Shown here: positions 1-12,787 of the stretch, piece after piece
How positions within the stretch are numbered: position 1 is the stretch's first letter
Layout of the letters: the number at the start of each line of letters is the position of its first letter
NCBI GenBank assembly: GCA_963921795.1
Contig: OY997645.1
Location: forward strand, 33,369,382-33,433,381
Source: Nannobrachium achirus
Taxonomy: Eukaryota; Chordata; Actinopteri; Myctophiformes; Myctophidae
Length of the DNA: 64,000 nt
Direction of reading: 5' to 3'
Notes under the pieces: model-generated
Seen by the model: only the letters and a program-made list of their open reading frames with translations
Database searches by the model: none
Told to the model about the DNA's origin: nothing
Position numbers and translations under genes: made by a program

Positions 1-348
1 AACCGAGTAAGCATGTCTGGGGTCTCACAGCACACGGTTGGTTCTACAGACTCCAACTTTTGCACACAGTACTTGCACAATGTAAATCTTTTATAGAACC
101 GCCGATCCAACCAATATGCCCATATCTCCATATATATGGATCTCCATATACGTGTATGGGTATCAGGGATCTCCATATATGAGTAACTGGTCCGATATAT
201 ATTAATAATGAATTCCGTCCTGTGGGACCTCGCCCTCTGTGTGACCGGTCGCTTTTCACCGTTAGGTGTCTTACTGGTTATTATTAGTACAGGTAGTAGT
301 AGCAATAGTAATAGTAGTAGGCTACACAACAATAAGAATGCTTTACAT
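1..348. other. Intergenic, no gene seen
   Basis: I see no coding signal here. The stretch has AT-rich sequence with an ATATGGA-rich patch near 120-180 and a short TAG/TAGTAG-rich run near 290-320. The last eight bases (341-348, ctttacat) are the left target duplication of the MITE that follows. Confidence 0.5.
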
Positions 349-802
349 CAGGGCTTCTCAAAGTGGGTGCCGTGGCACCTATAGGGTGCCCTGACAGTCC
401 ACGGTTGCCTCAGAATACTTTGATAATATTTGGAATTTATCAATGTCATTTAGACCCTCAATACTTACTTAAACTGTACTTGGTGTGTTCTTTTTCAGCC
501 TACAGTGAGTACATCAAGTCTCTTCAGGAAAAATAGCAGATCTACTAGTGGCGTTGTGAAGCATTGTGAGCTTGTAGATCCGTTAAATGGTTAAACACCA
601 AGTACAAAACTAAGTGGAAAGTGGAAACAAAATCTCTCCAGTTTTACTTGTGGTACATTGGTGGAAAGATTTTACATATTTATATGCCGTTAATATGACA
701 AAAGTTGCTATGAAGTAATAACATTGTAATTCAGGGGTGCTGTGGATGAAAAGGTTATTTACAGGGGTACCCTATTAAGCAAAACATTTTTGAGAACCAC
801 TG
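349..802. mobile_element. hAT-type MITE with 8-bp target duplication
   Basis: The element starts cagggcttctcaaag and ends ttttgagaaccactg, imperfect terminal inverted repeats of the CAG...CTG hAT type. It is flanked by ctttacat (341-348) and ctttacaa (803-810), an 8-bp target duplication with one mismatch. It has no coding capacity, so it is non-autonomous. A degraded copy of the window-wide AGCAGATCTAC hairpin lies inside at about 530-583. Confidence 0.8.
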
Positions 803-810
803 CTTTACAA

Positions 811-1832
811 AAAACATTAACCAAAATAAACACTTTATGACATGACATTTGAATTCAGTAAAAACTTAAGTTAAGAACTAAAACAAGAGTAGTAGTAGTG
901 GCCTACTAGTAGTAGACTAGTAGTTACTAGTATTAGTAGTTGTATATCCTATCCTCCCTCTCAGTTTACTTCCCTTCCCCTTCCCCCACTGAACCAGAGA
1001 GGCCAGCTGTGGGGAGTGAGGTGAACTTCTGTGTGCTCTGCTGCTCTGCTGTGCTGTTGCTGAAATTGGAATGTCTGTTCTCTAAAGAAGGAGGGCGTTT
1101 TCCATAGAAAATGTTGATGTCACTCGCTGGCAATGTATGACAAATACAATACCGGCTAAAATAGGCCAATAGTTCAAACTTAAACTTAAATCATAATGGA
1201 GTTACTACAGTTACATTACTAGATGTAGCCTACACGATCAATGTTGTTTTGATAATATGGGCGTGTACTGATATACATACAGAACATCAGATTTGATTTG
1301 TCGTATGTGATTTGTTGTTACTTTTCAGTAAGATGACACCATCTCTGCCCCTCCTAGCCTTTCTTAAAGCGGGCCACCGCCCACAGCACCTCTCTGCACC
1401 ACTCCCCCTCCACTTCAGCCACACTGTCTGGCAGTGGCAGGCAGAGCACGAGCTGCTACACGCTCTTATACATGAAAGGAGGAGGAAGGCACCAGGGCTA
1501 ATCAAGTCGGAATGAGTTGATCCCGGGGAGCCCCTGGATTGGAAGCAGGTTTATAGAGGTTTCTAAAGTTGGAGAAGTAGTAGGCTAGGCTACGAGAGAC
1601 AGTGAGATAGAGAGAGGGTTGGAGAGGGCCAGGCAACACCCCCCTTTGACAAACCCCTGGATCCAAACAGAGAAGACTTCCAACACGCGTACTGTGAAGT
1701 GAACCAGCCTTCGAAAAGTGACAGGAGTTCCAGATCGAAGTTAAAAGAATCATCACACACGGATAAAAAGAAAGCAAGAAGAAACAAGAGAAGAACGGTT
1801 GTTGTGTGAAAAAAAGAAAGTGGGAGGAGAGG
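811..1832. other. Upstream and putative 5' flank of tlcd1
   Basis: No gene is recognisable. There are TAG-repeat patches near 885-945, a pyrimidine/purine-rich stretch near 955-1100, and a G/C-richer region from about 1330 to 1830 that probably holds the tlcd1 promoter and 5' UTR. No TATA box or start site can be placed with confidence. Confidence 0.4.
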
Positions 1833-4800
1833 ATGATGGAGGCCCTGCTTCCTGTACTACAGAACCAGCCCGGCCTGTCGGTCGTGGTGTGCTCGCTGCT
1901 GTTCAGGGTGGCTCACAAAATTCTTCAGAGCCTCCCGGTACCCAAACTAGTGCAAAATGATGAATTTCGCCTGTGGAAGTGGAGAAATCTGTCCGTTTCC
2001 CTGGTGCATTCCCTGCTCACAGGGACATGGGCTGTTAGCTGGTAAGTCTCTACACTGGGACACCATTGTTCATTCACAGTGGATCCACATGATGTGTTAT
2101 ATTGTAGGGTGTGTGTGTGTGTGTGCGTGTGTGTGTGTCTGTGTCTGTGGAGAGCTGTGACACTGACAGTCCGTGGCGGTAGGGAAGAAGCAAGAGCTTG
2201 TCCAGACAGGGAGCAGGGAGGGGATGCATTGCATTGCAGCAGAAGAAGACATAATAGACATTTGGCATTTTCAAAGTGGGGAAGGGAAATATATACCACG
2301 AGTGTTCACGCCCACACAGAGGTTGTAGGCTACTTGTTGATTTCATTGAAGTTTAGTTTTGGTAGGTTACATTATGGTGTGCTCTGGGGATTCAAACGAA
2401 ATGTAAGATCATTCATACTGTAACTAGGCAGGCAACACCCAAAATTCAAACAGACATGTTAGTCAGTCAGCCAGGCAATGCAAACACTTGGTTGTGTAAT
2501 GAAAGTTAGCCTGCACGAGACTCCCGCCAAGATATCTTTTTATGCTGATTATAACCATGTGATGTGATCACCAAAACATTTTAAATGCATTACTAAACTT
2601 AAAAGGATTTTTCAAGTAACAAAATCAGCACTTTTCCTATGTTATGATGACCCACTTTTGGTGTCTTTGGCCCCAGAGGAGTGGACACCTTTGAGATTGA
2701 ACATTGAGGTTTGCAAACCGCAACTGACAAATATTATGTCTACTAGTAGTAGTCTTAACCACAACCCCGATCATGGTGTTCAGGCAGGACACAGGCAGAT
2801 GAACAGGAAAAACCTGTTGGTTGACTTGAGCTCTGTTGTGAAAGAATTTAGAAAAACGATTTTCTGTAGATTGTATTGGGTGGAGACAATTGTCTTTCAT
2901 CTAGAGCCCTTCTTAAGGGTAGATTTTTAATAAGAAGTCCTGTTTTGTATGGTAGCTACTTTTCCTGAGCCATTATACTAGGCAGTAGCACACAGTAATA
3001 AATGTGAAATATGACATGTTTTAATTTGCATGATACAATAGAATACTTGCTTGTTACTTTTATGGTCATACATTATTTACATACAGGGTACATGTTTAAG
3101 GTCACATGATGCAGGAAGATTACTTTAGGCAGATATTTTGCTGCATGTGCCCCCCACCCCTCCCTCCATTATGAGAAAAAATAAGAGCAAAATGTCCACC
3201 TTGTGATATGGTCTGTCAGATCATTGATAATACTACTAAAGAGAAAGCTAGAATTTGATTGCTAAGAGATTTTTCCCCCCCCTGTAGCATAGGGATGTTC
3301 ACACAGGCACTTTAACAATAACTATTCAAATGTTATTTTAAAGATAATTTTAAGTGAAGGGAGGTGGATGGCAGAGTTCAATGCTACAACTATAACAAAT
3401 ACAATGGTGAACAATATAGTTGAAGTGCTTGGTGTGACTGTGAACAGACCTTTAAGTTTGAAGGAAAGAAATCCCTGTACTGATAACATGTGTCCCTCTC
3501 TTCAGTGTGTTGATTTGGCCAGAGTTGCTGCAAAACATCCACTCTTACTACACTCCCATGACCTACCTGCTCATCTGTGTCTCATCAGGTCAGTGAACAG
3601 GCCATAACACATTTTACTGAAAGGAAAAACTAATATGCAATGACTGCATTGAGCTGTATATTTGTTTATTGTAGACAATGTAAGATGGCATCATAAAATT
3701 AAGGACAGTGGACTTGTTATACAGTATGTAACATTTTGCTGTGTTGACAGTCAGAAATCTTATTTCATTGTCAAACTATATCATACAAGGCACCAGGTTT
3801 GATCTAATTCTAATAAGTTAACAAGGCATTGTGGGAATGTCACACATCGGGTGCCCAGAATTATTCGACGTTTAATTTGCTGGTGCCCATTGGCAACCCG
3901 CCATTTTACCTACCTTTGAAGTACTGGCGAGAAAAGTAATCTGAGTAAATGTAATCCAAGTATGTCCTGTTTATTTCGCGAAAATATTTTCTTTCAGTCA
4001 GGACCGTTTTTTTATCAATTCGAAGCCACAGTGTTTGTGTTACGGCCTGTAGAAGAGGCTGCCGTTTTGAGAAAAAAAAGAAAAAAGGAAGAGAATCCGG
4101 AGAAAACAGCATTTTTGTGCAGCCGCTAAACAGGAAGTCAACGAGACAGACAGCACGTCCGGGTGACGTAATTTCGCGCTGCATGTTGGGAAATGGAGTT
4201 TGTTTCATCACCGCGGTAGCCAAGTGCAGTAGCTACAGTACAGTATAGTTTACTGTACAACGCGTCGAACGCGTCGTGGGCACACGTAAACATCAAAGAG
4301 ATTGGCGCATGGGCACCACGTGGGCGTTTAATGTGTTAACATTGTTGAATAGATTGTAAGTTCCCAAACTTCCCCATACTTAATATTTACAAGCCTACGG
4401 TACCATTCCTGAGAGAATATTAAAGTTACAATCCATACGTTTTATGTCCATTGTCATTGTCTCACTCTCCCGATAGAGGGGGGTAATTGCAACAATGTCT
4501 AAACTACAAAAAAGATGGCGTCCAATCTGCGAGAAAGTCATTGCCAACTGTCAGCCGTATGCAAATCAGCAAGGCAGGAGGCGAGGCCTTGAGGCTCGTG
4601 AGTGCCAAGCAGCTGATGGCCTTGCGCTTCAACAAGTGCGCCGTCGAAGTTGGCAAGCTGTGGTGGATCGATAATAGGTTATCACTAGCTAGCCTGCTAT
4701 CGAAATGTAATGTAATTGAATGTAGCTAATCTGTCTGGCTGCAAGTGGATACACATCCCTTCCACACAAAATGTTTGTTTCAAATAGCTTTGTTGGTATT

Positions 4801-6491
4801 CAAATAGCTTATTAATATTGTCAGCCAGTATGTGTCCTTCCTAATACCATTGTAGACATTTCTATTTCATAGACATAGAAACCACAGCTGATGTGCTAGT
4901 TACATTTTATCATCAACACTGTACCATTCAGATTGTTTAAAATAACAGTTTATTAATTAAAACAGTCCCAGATTGTAACTTTAATGCCAACACAATATCT
5001 TCCTCAATTCAAATTGCTAATGGGAGGGCATATGGAGGCCTTACTGTAAATGGGCATAAATGTGACACAGATAGACAGACAGAAACGGATATCTTCATAT
5101 ATGGACACAAAAGAGACACAGACGGGTACAACGGATACTAAACTGACTTAATACTGATCTACCCATCTCACCTGAAAGTGGATGGCTTATAAATTGTTAT
5201 TGGACGCCAAGCTAATCCACTGAAGACTGTAGTCTGTTCTATTCTTGTGCTTCTGGGATATTTGTGGGGTGTGTGTGTGCGCCATTCAGATTTATGATGA
5301 GCATCTGTTTGTAACCATGAAGACGCAAATCTGTGGAGATAATGCCATAACAACATCAAACAAACATTATTTCCACAGGGACAAACCATGTCAGCTAGTG
5401 TAGATCAGATTACTGATAACTACAGTGGCTTGTTTGTTTGTCTGTCGAGTATCCTGGTTGAATTCTACATGCTGCTCACACATTGAAGAGTTACAGTATA
5501 CTGTCAAATACTTTGTGTTAATAATCTTGTGCACTGCTTTATGAAAGCAAGCACTGGAGGGGATGATAAAGAATGACCCACAATGGTATGCTAAAAATGT
5601 ATCAATCATTTCCTGTTTCCTGTTAAGCAGTACAGTAGTTGTGTGATTGGTTAAGAATTATTTATTATTATGAATGAATTTATCATAGCACACATATCAG
5701 TCAGTGATATTCACTTGTTTCCTCTCTGCTTACAGGATACTTTTTGCAAGACGCAGGTGACATTATCTTGACTGGACATACAAAAGCATCATGGGAATTC
5801 TTACTGCATCATGTATTGGTAATATGCATAATATGCACTGGCTTTATAATATGCACTGGCTTTATTCTCTTACATTACATTCATTGCTGGTTTTGAGTTT
5901 TCACAGTAAATATTGTAAGCACATTTGTATCGGTAATTCACTAAAGTTGGCTTTTCAATGTTTTTCCTCATGGATATTTGCTTATGTTTGCTATATTTTA
6001 GAGAGGGATAGAGATTTGTCAAATGAATCCCCTGTTTGTCATATGGTATATCTCTTGATTTCATGTCTCTTTCCCCTTTTGCCATGTAGGTTCTCGGGTG
6101 CTTCCTGTATGCTCTCTACACCCATCGGTATGTGGCAGGTACTGTAATAGCTCTCTTTGTAGAGGTCAACAGTGTCACCCTGCACCTGAGACTGTTGTTC
6201 AAGCTTGCAGGGGCGCAGTCCTCTCCTATGTACCAAATCAACAAAGGACTAAACCTCTTTACCTATGTTTTCTTCCGTCTGAGTGCTCAGTTCTACCTAA
6301 CCTGGTACGTCATTCACAATTACTCCTGGTTGGACCATGGTCTTTACTTATTTTGTACCATAATGATGATGAACATTATGATCCTAATCTACTTCTACCG
6401 GCTGCTACGTGCTGACTTTTTCCCAAGGAGCAAGGCCCATGTAGTACAGAATGGACCCGACAATAACAACAAAAGGTTTCTAAATGACTGA
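1833..6491 (+). CDS. tlcd1: TLC domain-containing protein 1 (4 coding exons)
   Basis: Coding exons are 1833-2041, 3506-3588, 5736-5818 and 6090-6491. All have GT/AG borders and the phases join to 258 residues plus stop. The ATG at 1833 is followed by a second ATG at 1836, so either could start; an upstream in-frame GTG at 1806 is not needed. The protein is a multi-pass membrane TLC (TRAM/LAG1/CLN8) protein. Visible landmarks are the LVHSLLTGTWA helix, GYFLQDAGDI, the SWEFLLHH His pair, FVEVNSV, and a C-terminal YFYRLLRADF end that resembles vertebrate TLCD1 more than TLCD2. The family is known from other vertebrates to influence plasma-membrane phospholipid composition and fluidity; that role is by homology. 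Gene order with rab34, proca1 and supt6h supports the TLCD1 assignment. The usual vertebrate length is near 250 residues, so the model looks complete. Confidence 0.9.
2109..2149. repeat. GT microsatellite, imperfect
   Basis: About 40 bases of GT dinucleotides with CGT and CTGT interruptions, just inside tlcd1 intron 1. Apparent ORFs across it are repeat artefacts. Confidence 0.85.
3840..4735. other. CpG-richer block in tlcd1 intron 2, unassigned
   Basis: This intronic stretch is more CpG-rich than its surroundings. Related GTTTAAT...GGTGCCCA-type sequence occurs near both 3868-3895 and, inverted, 4300-4340, which hints at a MITE-like insertion. An ATG at 4493 opens a 59-codon frame ending at 4672 that I do not recognise; it follows a KMATGGCG-like patch and could be an old retroposed fragment or chance. 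I assign no function. Confidence 0.3.
4877..5087. repeat. Dispersed repeat, copy 1
   Basis: About 210 bases starting agaaaccacagctgatgtgc recur almost unchanged at 8901-9113, 4 kb downstream and in the same orientation. No open frame is conserved. The copy lies in tlcd1 intron 2. It is probably a dispersed non-autonomous repeat or a local duplication. Confidence 0.85.
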
Positions 6492-7572
6492 ATGGGGAAA
6501 AAAAGTGGTCATAGACTTTGCCATGATGTATTTTTGGAGATACTTTTTTGTTTTTGTTACTTTTGGTCTGTTTAGACCGATACTGTTTTTATCATGCCAA
6601 CATTGCTTCCTTGTGCCACACTGTACACAGCCACTTGGTTCACAACAACTTGTAGAACAAACTACAGCCAGTGGATGATAGGACAGTGGTATATTATGTC
6701 CTGATCTGTCTCTGTATGAGGCCTATTGATACTCACAAAATAACCGAAGATACATGCTGTTTGGACACATTCAACTAACAACGACGCGATAGTTTGACAT
6801 TTATAAATGCGATTTAAAATTGCTATAGATTTGTTGACATTTGTCTCATTGATAATTGAATGTGCACTGGATAAAGGGGTCCTGGATAAAGGGTTCCAAA
6901 CTGGTTGTTAACATCTAATTGTCTCATGGATTATGCAGTCAGGAGGGTTGATATACTGAAATAACAAGCCGTACAACTACAATAACAAGCAGTACAATCT
7001 TTTATTTAAAAAGAAAATAAATAAATAAGACTAATTTGGAAATGGATGATTAGGAATTCCCTTATACATTTCATACATTCCATAATTGTTGACTCGGAGT
7101 ACTGAAATAACTTAAAATCTGAGAATCAGTACATTTCATTTACACTGAAATTGTATATTTAATCTATTTAGCGTAATGGCAAATTATAGCCAAAGAATGT
7201 GTTTCGTTTGTTGCAGTGGCCTTATTGTACCACAGTGCCTTTCAAAAATATAGTTTCGCTGCAAATACAGTAGCCATTCAAAAATATATTGGCTTATTAC
7301 TTGGCATCGAAAATATTTTCTTTTTCTCTTAAACAAGATATGACTACTCAGGGTGCAGCCAGCATATCTTTTTATATAAATTTATATATTTTCCCAAAAA
7401 TCAAATACATTTTTATAAGCAAAAGCAAAGAAGAAATTTGACAGAAGCCAAATACATCTGACTGATCACCGGTTATCCTGTGTTGAAATTTTATAGCCTC
7501 ATGTTCTGGATTGTTGAAATGAGTAAATAATTATTGTTTTTGTTTCATCTTGAAATTTTATGCATTATGTCC

Positions 7573-7578
7573 AATAAA
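7573..7578 (+). promoter_or_regulatory. Likely tlcd1 polyadenylation signal
   Basis: AATAAA lies about 1.08 kb after the tlcd1 stop codon, followed by a GT/T-rich stretch (gtttttcatag, then gatttgttgag). An earlier AATAAATAAATAA run at about 7016-7027 is an alternative. The intervening 6492-7572 is AT-rich, gene-free and best read as 3' UTR. Confidence 0.5.
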
Positions 7579-8190
7579 ATGTTTTTCATAGACTCAAACA
7601 TTTATGATTTGTTGAGTTTACAATAGTATGTCTTGTGTCTGCATGCATACAACGAATCCAAGAATACCCAGGGTAAATCCGGTGACCTCGGAATGGTCGC
7701 CACCAGGCACCAGGTACTCCTAAACCTAACCTTAACCTCAGTAAAGCGAATAAAAGAACCGCTGGGGGCGAGCGTTCCAGTTACTACAACACAATCGCAC
7801 TGCGGTAGGGCATTAACGACTTGTGATTTTTGCAAGTTGACTGAAGTTGAAGTCAACTTCATTGTTTGATAACGTCATCACATTGACAGTGAACAGGGAA
7901 ACAAAACCCGAAAAGACTTACCTCTGGACTTCATTGATGAACAGCCTAAAGTGTACCTGTCTCCCATACGGCTTTTGTTTTGATATTATAGATTTCATTG
8001 CAACCCGCATCATTTTATAATAATCCTAATTCCTACATAATGTTGGATCCAACACGATAACCGACTGCACTGTCTGTTAATCAATTGACAAAGTAAAATC
8101 ATTCTGACAATAAGCAATCCTACTGCTTGAATGCTGTACACACACACACACAAAAAATATTTTTTCCAACTTTCAACTTTCCTTGGTGGG

Positions 8191-8262
8191 AGTCGACTTG
8201 TGTAACGAAGTCGACTGAGTCGATTGGGAGTCGACTTCGACTGAGTCGATTTGTCGACTTGA
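8191..8262. repeat. GTCGACT-rich short tandem array
   Basis: The heptamer-like motif GTCGACT/GTCGATT recurs about seven times within 72 bases in irregular direct and self-complementary order. GTCGAC is palindromic, so the array can fold. It is intergenic and of unknown function. Confidence 0.7.
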
Positions 8263-8385
8263 GGCAGTTATAGGCTACTTCAACTTCTGTCATACTATCA
8301 TAGACAGACAAAGTTATATCTAAAAACTTTAAGAGTCCATTACACATTACAGGTCAAAGTGTTGAGCAAGAAACCTAACCTCTAT

Positions 8386-8450
8386 CTGCTCCGCACCCTT
8401 GTGGGCAGCATCAGCTGGGTTGAGATGAAACCGAATTTCCTACGTGAGCA
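8386..8450. mobile_element. 3' fragment of tRNA-derived SINE (family B)
   Basis: The segment gcacccttgtgggcagcatcagctgggttgagatgaaaccgaatttcc matches the 3' part of the SINE copies at 19441-19637 and 23780-23978, where gtgggcagcgaatcagctgggttggg precedes a GAATTTCCC end. The tRNA-like head is missing. Confidence 0.6.
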
Positions 8451-8477
8451 AATACAGTAAAAGGCAGGATTTATTTT

Positions 8478-8657
8478 ATTTTTAAGATTTGTTTTTGGGC
8501 TTTTATGCCTTTTAATGATAGGACAGTAGACTGACAGGAAATGGGGAGAGAGATGGGGAGTGACACGCAGCAAAGGTTGTCAGGATCAGGACTCGAACCC
8601 GCGACACGCTGTAAGGCATCAGAGACTGTGCCTGGACCACTAGGCCAGCAGGCACCC
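8478..8657 (-). mobile_element. tRNA-derived SINE (family A), minus strand
   Basis: Read on the minus strand, the element begins ggtgcctgctggcctagtgg (A-box-like), carries a B box ggttcgagtcc (complement of about 8589-8599), then a non-tRNA body and a TCCTATCATTAAAAGGC tail. A related element lies on the plus strand at 61411-61580. The cloverleaf is not intact, so this is a SINE and not a tRNA gene. Confidence 0.75.
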
Positions 8658-8900
8658 CAACAAGCAAGATTTCAAAGGGTAAAAGGAAAGGTGGGTACCA
8701 AAACATTCTGGGTACCATAAGGAAATGTGGGCACCTGGAAGAGTGTGTGCACTAGAAATACTGGGCAACAATTAGGATTTGTGTCCACAAGTGTTTTTAT
8801 AGCACAGCAAAAGTACATTATATTATAAGAGTTTATTTGGCAAAAGTACAATATAACAAGAGTTTCGTATTAGACAAAATTGTAATATTGGAAAAAAAAA

Positions 8901-9113
8901 GAAACCACAGCTGATGTGCTAGTTACATTTTATCATCAACACTGTACCATTCAGATTGTTTAAAATAACAGTTTATTAATTAAAATAGTCCCAGATTGTA
9001 AATTGTAGATTGCCAGCACAATATCTTCCTCAATTCAAATTGCTAATGGGAGGGCATATGGAGGGCCATACTGTAAATGGGCATAAATGTGACACAGAGA
9101 GACAGACAGAAAC
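8901..9113. repeat. Dispersed repeat, copy 2
   Basis: Near-identical partner of 4877-5087, in the same orientation. It sits between tlcd1 and rab34. The 5' flank here is a run of A (8891-8899). Confidence 0.85.
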
Positions 9114-10470
9114 ATCATCATATAAAAAAAATATTTGATTGATTTGATTGAATACTTTATTAGCAATTCACAGAAGAAAAGCACAGGAAATGAAAGTTCA
9201 ATTAAAGGATTTAAACCTAAGCACTATGGCTTGTTAAGTTGTTTCCTTTGAAAATAATTCAAAGGCCTACATCAAATCTCAACTGCAAAGCTTTTATTTT
9301 GGAAAACAAGAGGCGACTGGTGGCTGTTGTTGACTATCATGCATGTGTTTTCGGATTTTTGTTGTTAAATGGCTGAGGTCACGGTGATAACGTATTCTTT
9401 CGGTTTGTACATCTCACCTGCACAATCCACTATTAGGATACGGTATGTAGTTGCTAACTTTGTCGTTTTAAAAAGTGCAAAATATTAAACAAAATCCGTG
9501 ACCCAAACGAACGGCAACATTGGTTTAGATCCGATCAGACTCAGAAATCAGAACCTCGTGGGTGGTTTAGCCCTGAAATAGTCTGGGATCACTTCACTTT
9601 TCGGGCTTGTAACCGGTCTGGAGCGGAAACCACAAAACGTCATGTTGTAGTACTCAAAGGACTACAATTTGCCGGAAAGATCAAACCGGATTCAGTTTTA
9701 ACCCAAAATATTCCCCTGCGCTCAAGGACATACTTTTAGGGCCTACCTAATAAACTCCTTGATGCGGAGTAGTTTTGCTTTTGAAAAATTCGTTTGGTAT
9801 GTGCATCTTTTAGTCCAACTTTTAGCGACTGGCAAGACTACACTAGGCTACTCGAGCATTTTAATAGGGATTGGGGAAACAAACGGAGGGAAACAAATCA
9901 AAGCGACGCCGCTTCTTCTATGGTTTCCGCGCTCTAGGCGGAAACCAAACGGGCTGTTGTGAACGAACACCAGGCTTTTTCTCAGAAAGCCTGGTGGGCG
10001 AGGTTAGCCCTGAAACATGAAACGAGTACGACTGTCATGTTTTAGGGCTAGTGGGTGGTGAGGTTCTGAACGGGGCTATAGTTTCGTCATTTTTCATCAC
10101 TGACTTAGTATCCATCCACAAAGTTGCTAAAGAGTTGTGTTTGCGTGAAACCCTTCGAGCCGAGCGTCTCTTCCAATAGCGGAAAGCCTGGTGATGCGAG
10201 GTTACTCTTCCAATAGTTGTCTACAACAGCCCATCGCCCGGAGGGCAGTCCGACAATGATTGGTTAGTCGGTTGTCAGGGGACGGAAAAACATTATTTTC
10301 ATTCAATATTTTCAAAGATTTTCTTTTTTCCTTTTTTCATGACCTATTGAAGATGTAGCAGTTAATTTCAAGTCTCTTGTTCCTATTCCATCATTGAGGC
10401 ACGCACACACGTTTGCGGTTGCCAGGACAACCAACCAGCGACTTACAGCCATCGCATCCGTCCGACCTCC
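9114..10470. other. Intergenic, fold-back element candidate, no gene seen
   Basis: No conserved coding exon is visible. Sequence at about 9548-9578 (cagaacctc...ttagccctgaaa) recurs inverted at about 10041-10069, so 9548-10070 could be a fold-back or MITE-type insertion of about 520 bases. I could not find a clear target duplication. Short repeats of AGCCTGGTG...CGAGGTTA also occur near 9985-10010 and 10185-10205. Confidence 0.4.
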
Positions 10471-10611
10471 AGGGTATGGGATGGACTCAACTTATCCCAA
10501 ATTCCTGAATGGAAAAATCCCCAAACTGACTCAGCTGTCCCAGCCGACAGACGCAGCCTGTATTTTCCTTCATTTCCGTAGATCGTGTTGCAACGTATCA
10601 TCCGACTGACT
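10471..10611 (+). other. Possible non-coding first exon of rab34
   Basis: A consensus splice donor (ctg|gtaagt-like, tgtaagttc at 10611-10619) ends a moderately GC-rich stretch 700 bases upstream of the rab34 start codon. This would fit a 5' UTR exon. The start is arbitrary. There is no direct proof. Confidence 0.3.
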
Positions 10612-11110
10612 GTAAGTTCACACTCTACTATCTTGAATGAGCATAGGTTTTCCTATGAAGACGCGTGCTTCTAATCTGATTTCATACGAAATATAGGCTA
10701 AAGAGGAAACCTATCCGCTATCTTTTAGTTTCGAATATAGCTAAATTAAAACTTGTTTAGGATTGACTTGTTGCGCACTATGGTTGCGCACCGCACCGGT
10801 GGTTATTATTATCTTTGTTACTTTCTTCACATGGAACCACACAATTAGCATGGTTGTTAATTTGTGGGCCTACAGTATATTGTTCACCCCAGAGCATCTA
10901 GCAATTAATTAACAAGAGATTTCTTGAACAATAGGATTAAAATAGATCCGAGTGGATGATCATCTCTCAAAACGGATGACCCTGATTGGCTCTGCATGTG
11001 GCCCTGCATGTATTCACTGCTGCTGCCAGATTGTTTAACACCCTCTCATTTCAATTCAATTTAATTTAATGGCATTACAATTAAATTAAATTCAGTTCCA
11101 TTACATGTAA

Positions 11111-11232
<122 letters not shown>

Positions 11233-11305
11233 GTATAGCCTACATACTACATGTCAACCTGATTAACAATTGCTTGAGGGCCTCATGTCTGTACGTATCT
11301 CAGCT

Positions 11306-12745
11306 ATGAGTGTACTTCCTCCAGTTCGAAGGGACCGAATCATTGCCCAGCTCCCCCAGGTAAACCATTTAATACCAAAGCAGTAATCACCATAATGATA
11401 CTGGCATGTGGCAGACTAGGGTTGTATGTCTCCATTACCACATGTCTCCTTTCCGACACTAACCCTAAACCTAACCTCTATGGAAGTGTTGCCACTCCGA
11501 CAATAAGAAGTCAATGTTGGAGTGGTGACATGTCGGAATGGAGAGCGCCCCCCGTAGACTAGACCCCCAGTGCTTTACAGCCCTCCAGCAAATGCTCTTC
11601 CTCTGTTCTAGTGTTTCAGTAAAGAGGCTGCTCTTCACACCAAAGATGAGTTCAACAACAAAATGAAGACTGCTTGTCAAGAGCAACGTACTGGCACAGT
11701 AGGGTGAGTTAAGAGGCATTCAAATGTGTCTCATAATATAGACTGGCGACCAAGAGACACAATTTACCTTTACGATAGCGCTGTGTCGATATTGTGGAGT
11801 CATATCGAGTGGTTGTTTAATTTTATCCTCTCCCCTTTTCCTGTAGCTTTAGAATTTCCAAGGTCATTGTTGTTGGTGACTTGGCTGTTGGGAAAACCTG
11901 CCTAATTAATAGGTAAGCAGAACTCAGATTCTGTCACTTGTGATTGAGACAAGTGCTGTGTAAAGTACTGTCCACACCAAGAACGATAACTATAAATATT
12001 GTTTATGAAATTGTTCTTCCAACTCAAGTGGAAGGCGAGTCCACAACTATAACAACAATGACAGTGATGAATTACCTCTACCTTTTTTTTTTAATATATT
12101 TTTTCTAATGTTATTTATACAATGTCCTTCCTTATATTGTATTTCATTGTTTTAGGTTTTGTAAGGATGCTTTTGATAAAAACTACAAGGCGACAATTGG
12201 CGTTGACTTTGAGATGGAGCGCTTCGAGGTGCTTGGAGTGCCCTTCAGTCTACAGTTGTACGTTTTCCATGTTCTCTTATTGAGTTCTCAAGTTCAGCAT
12301 TATGTTTAATTTATACTCCAGCATACAACCGTGTGACGTGGCAAAAATACCAGATCTACAAGCTAACAGCACATTGCAATGCAACGCAATGTTGTGAGCA
12401 TGTAGATTGGCTATTTTTGGCGTCAAAGGCAGTATAAATGGGGCCATATGCCTCTTGTGCTACTGTATACCAACGCCTCTCTGCTTTACAGGTGGGACAC
12501 TGCAGGCCAAGAGAGATTCAAGTGCATCGCTTCCACATACTACAGAGGAGCCCAGGGTACCATATTGCTAACATTTTGTGTGAGCGAGTTTTAGAGCAAA
12601 AACAAATCAAATAAGAATGACATTATGACATCACAATATTAACGACAGCAGTTCCCACACTGAGACTGCATCTTTTTGACTGAAAAGGAATTCCAGACAG
12701 GATTTAAACATAGTTTAAAAAATCGAACCTCTGTTCGAAGTGGAG

Positions 12746-12787
<42 letters not shown>

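Noticed and set aside
1806..1835. Alternative GTG start of tlcd1 giving a longer Lys-rich N-terminus
   Set aside because: An ATG at 1833 follows in frame and gives the usual family length; GTG starts are rare in vertebrates.
8478..8657. Possible tRNA gene (B box and A-box-like sequence), likewise at 19441, 23780 and 61411
   Set aside because: The cloverleaf stems do not close and each has a SINE body and tail; they are tRNA-derived SINEs.
10394..10609. 71-codon ORF upstream of rab34
   Set aside because: It starts at TTG, shows no family similarity, and overlaps what looks like a 5' UTR exon.
11471..11719. 82-codon minus-strand ORF over rab34 exon 2
   Set aside because: It is antisense to a verified coding exon and has no homology.
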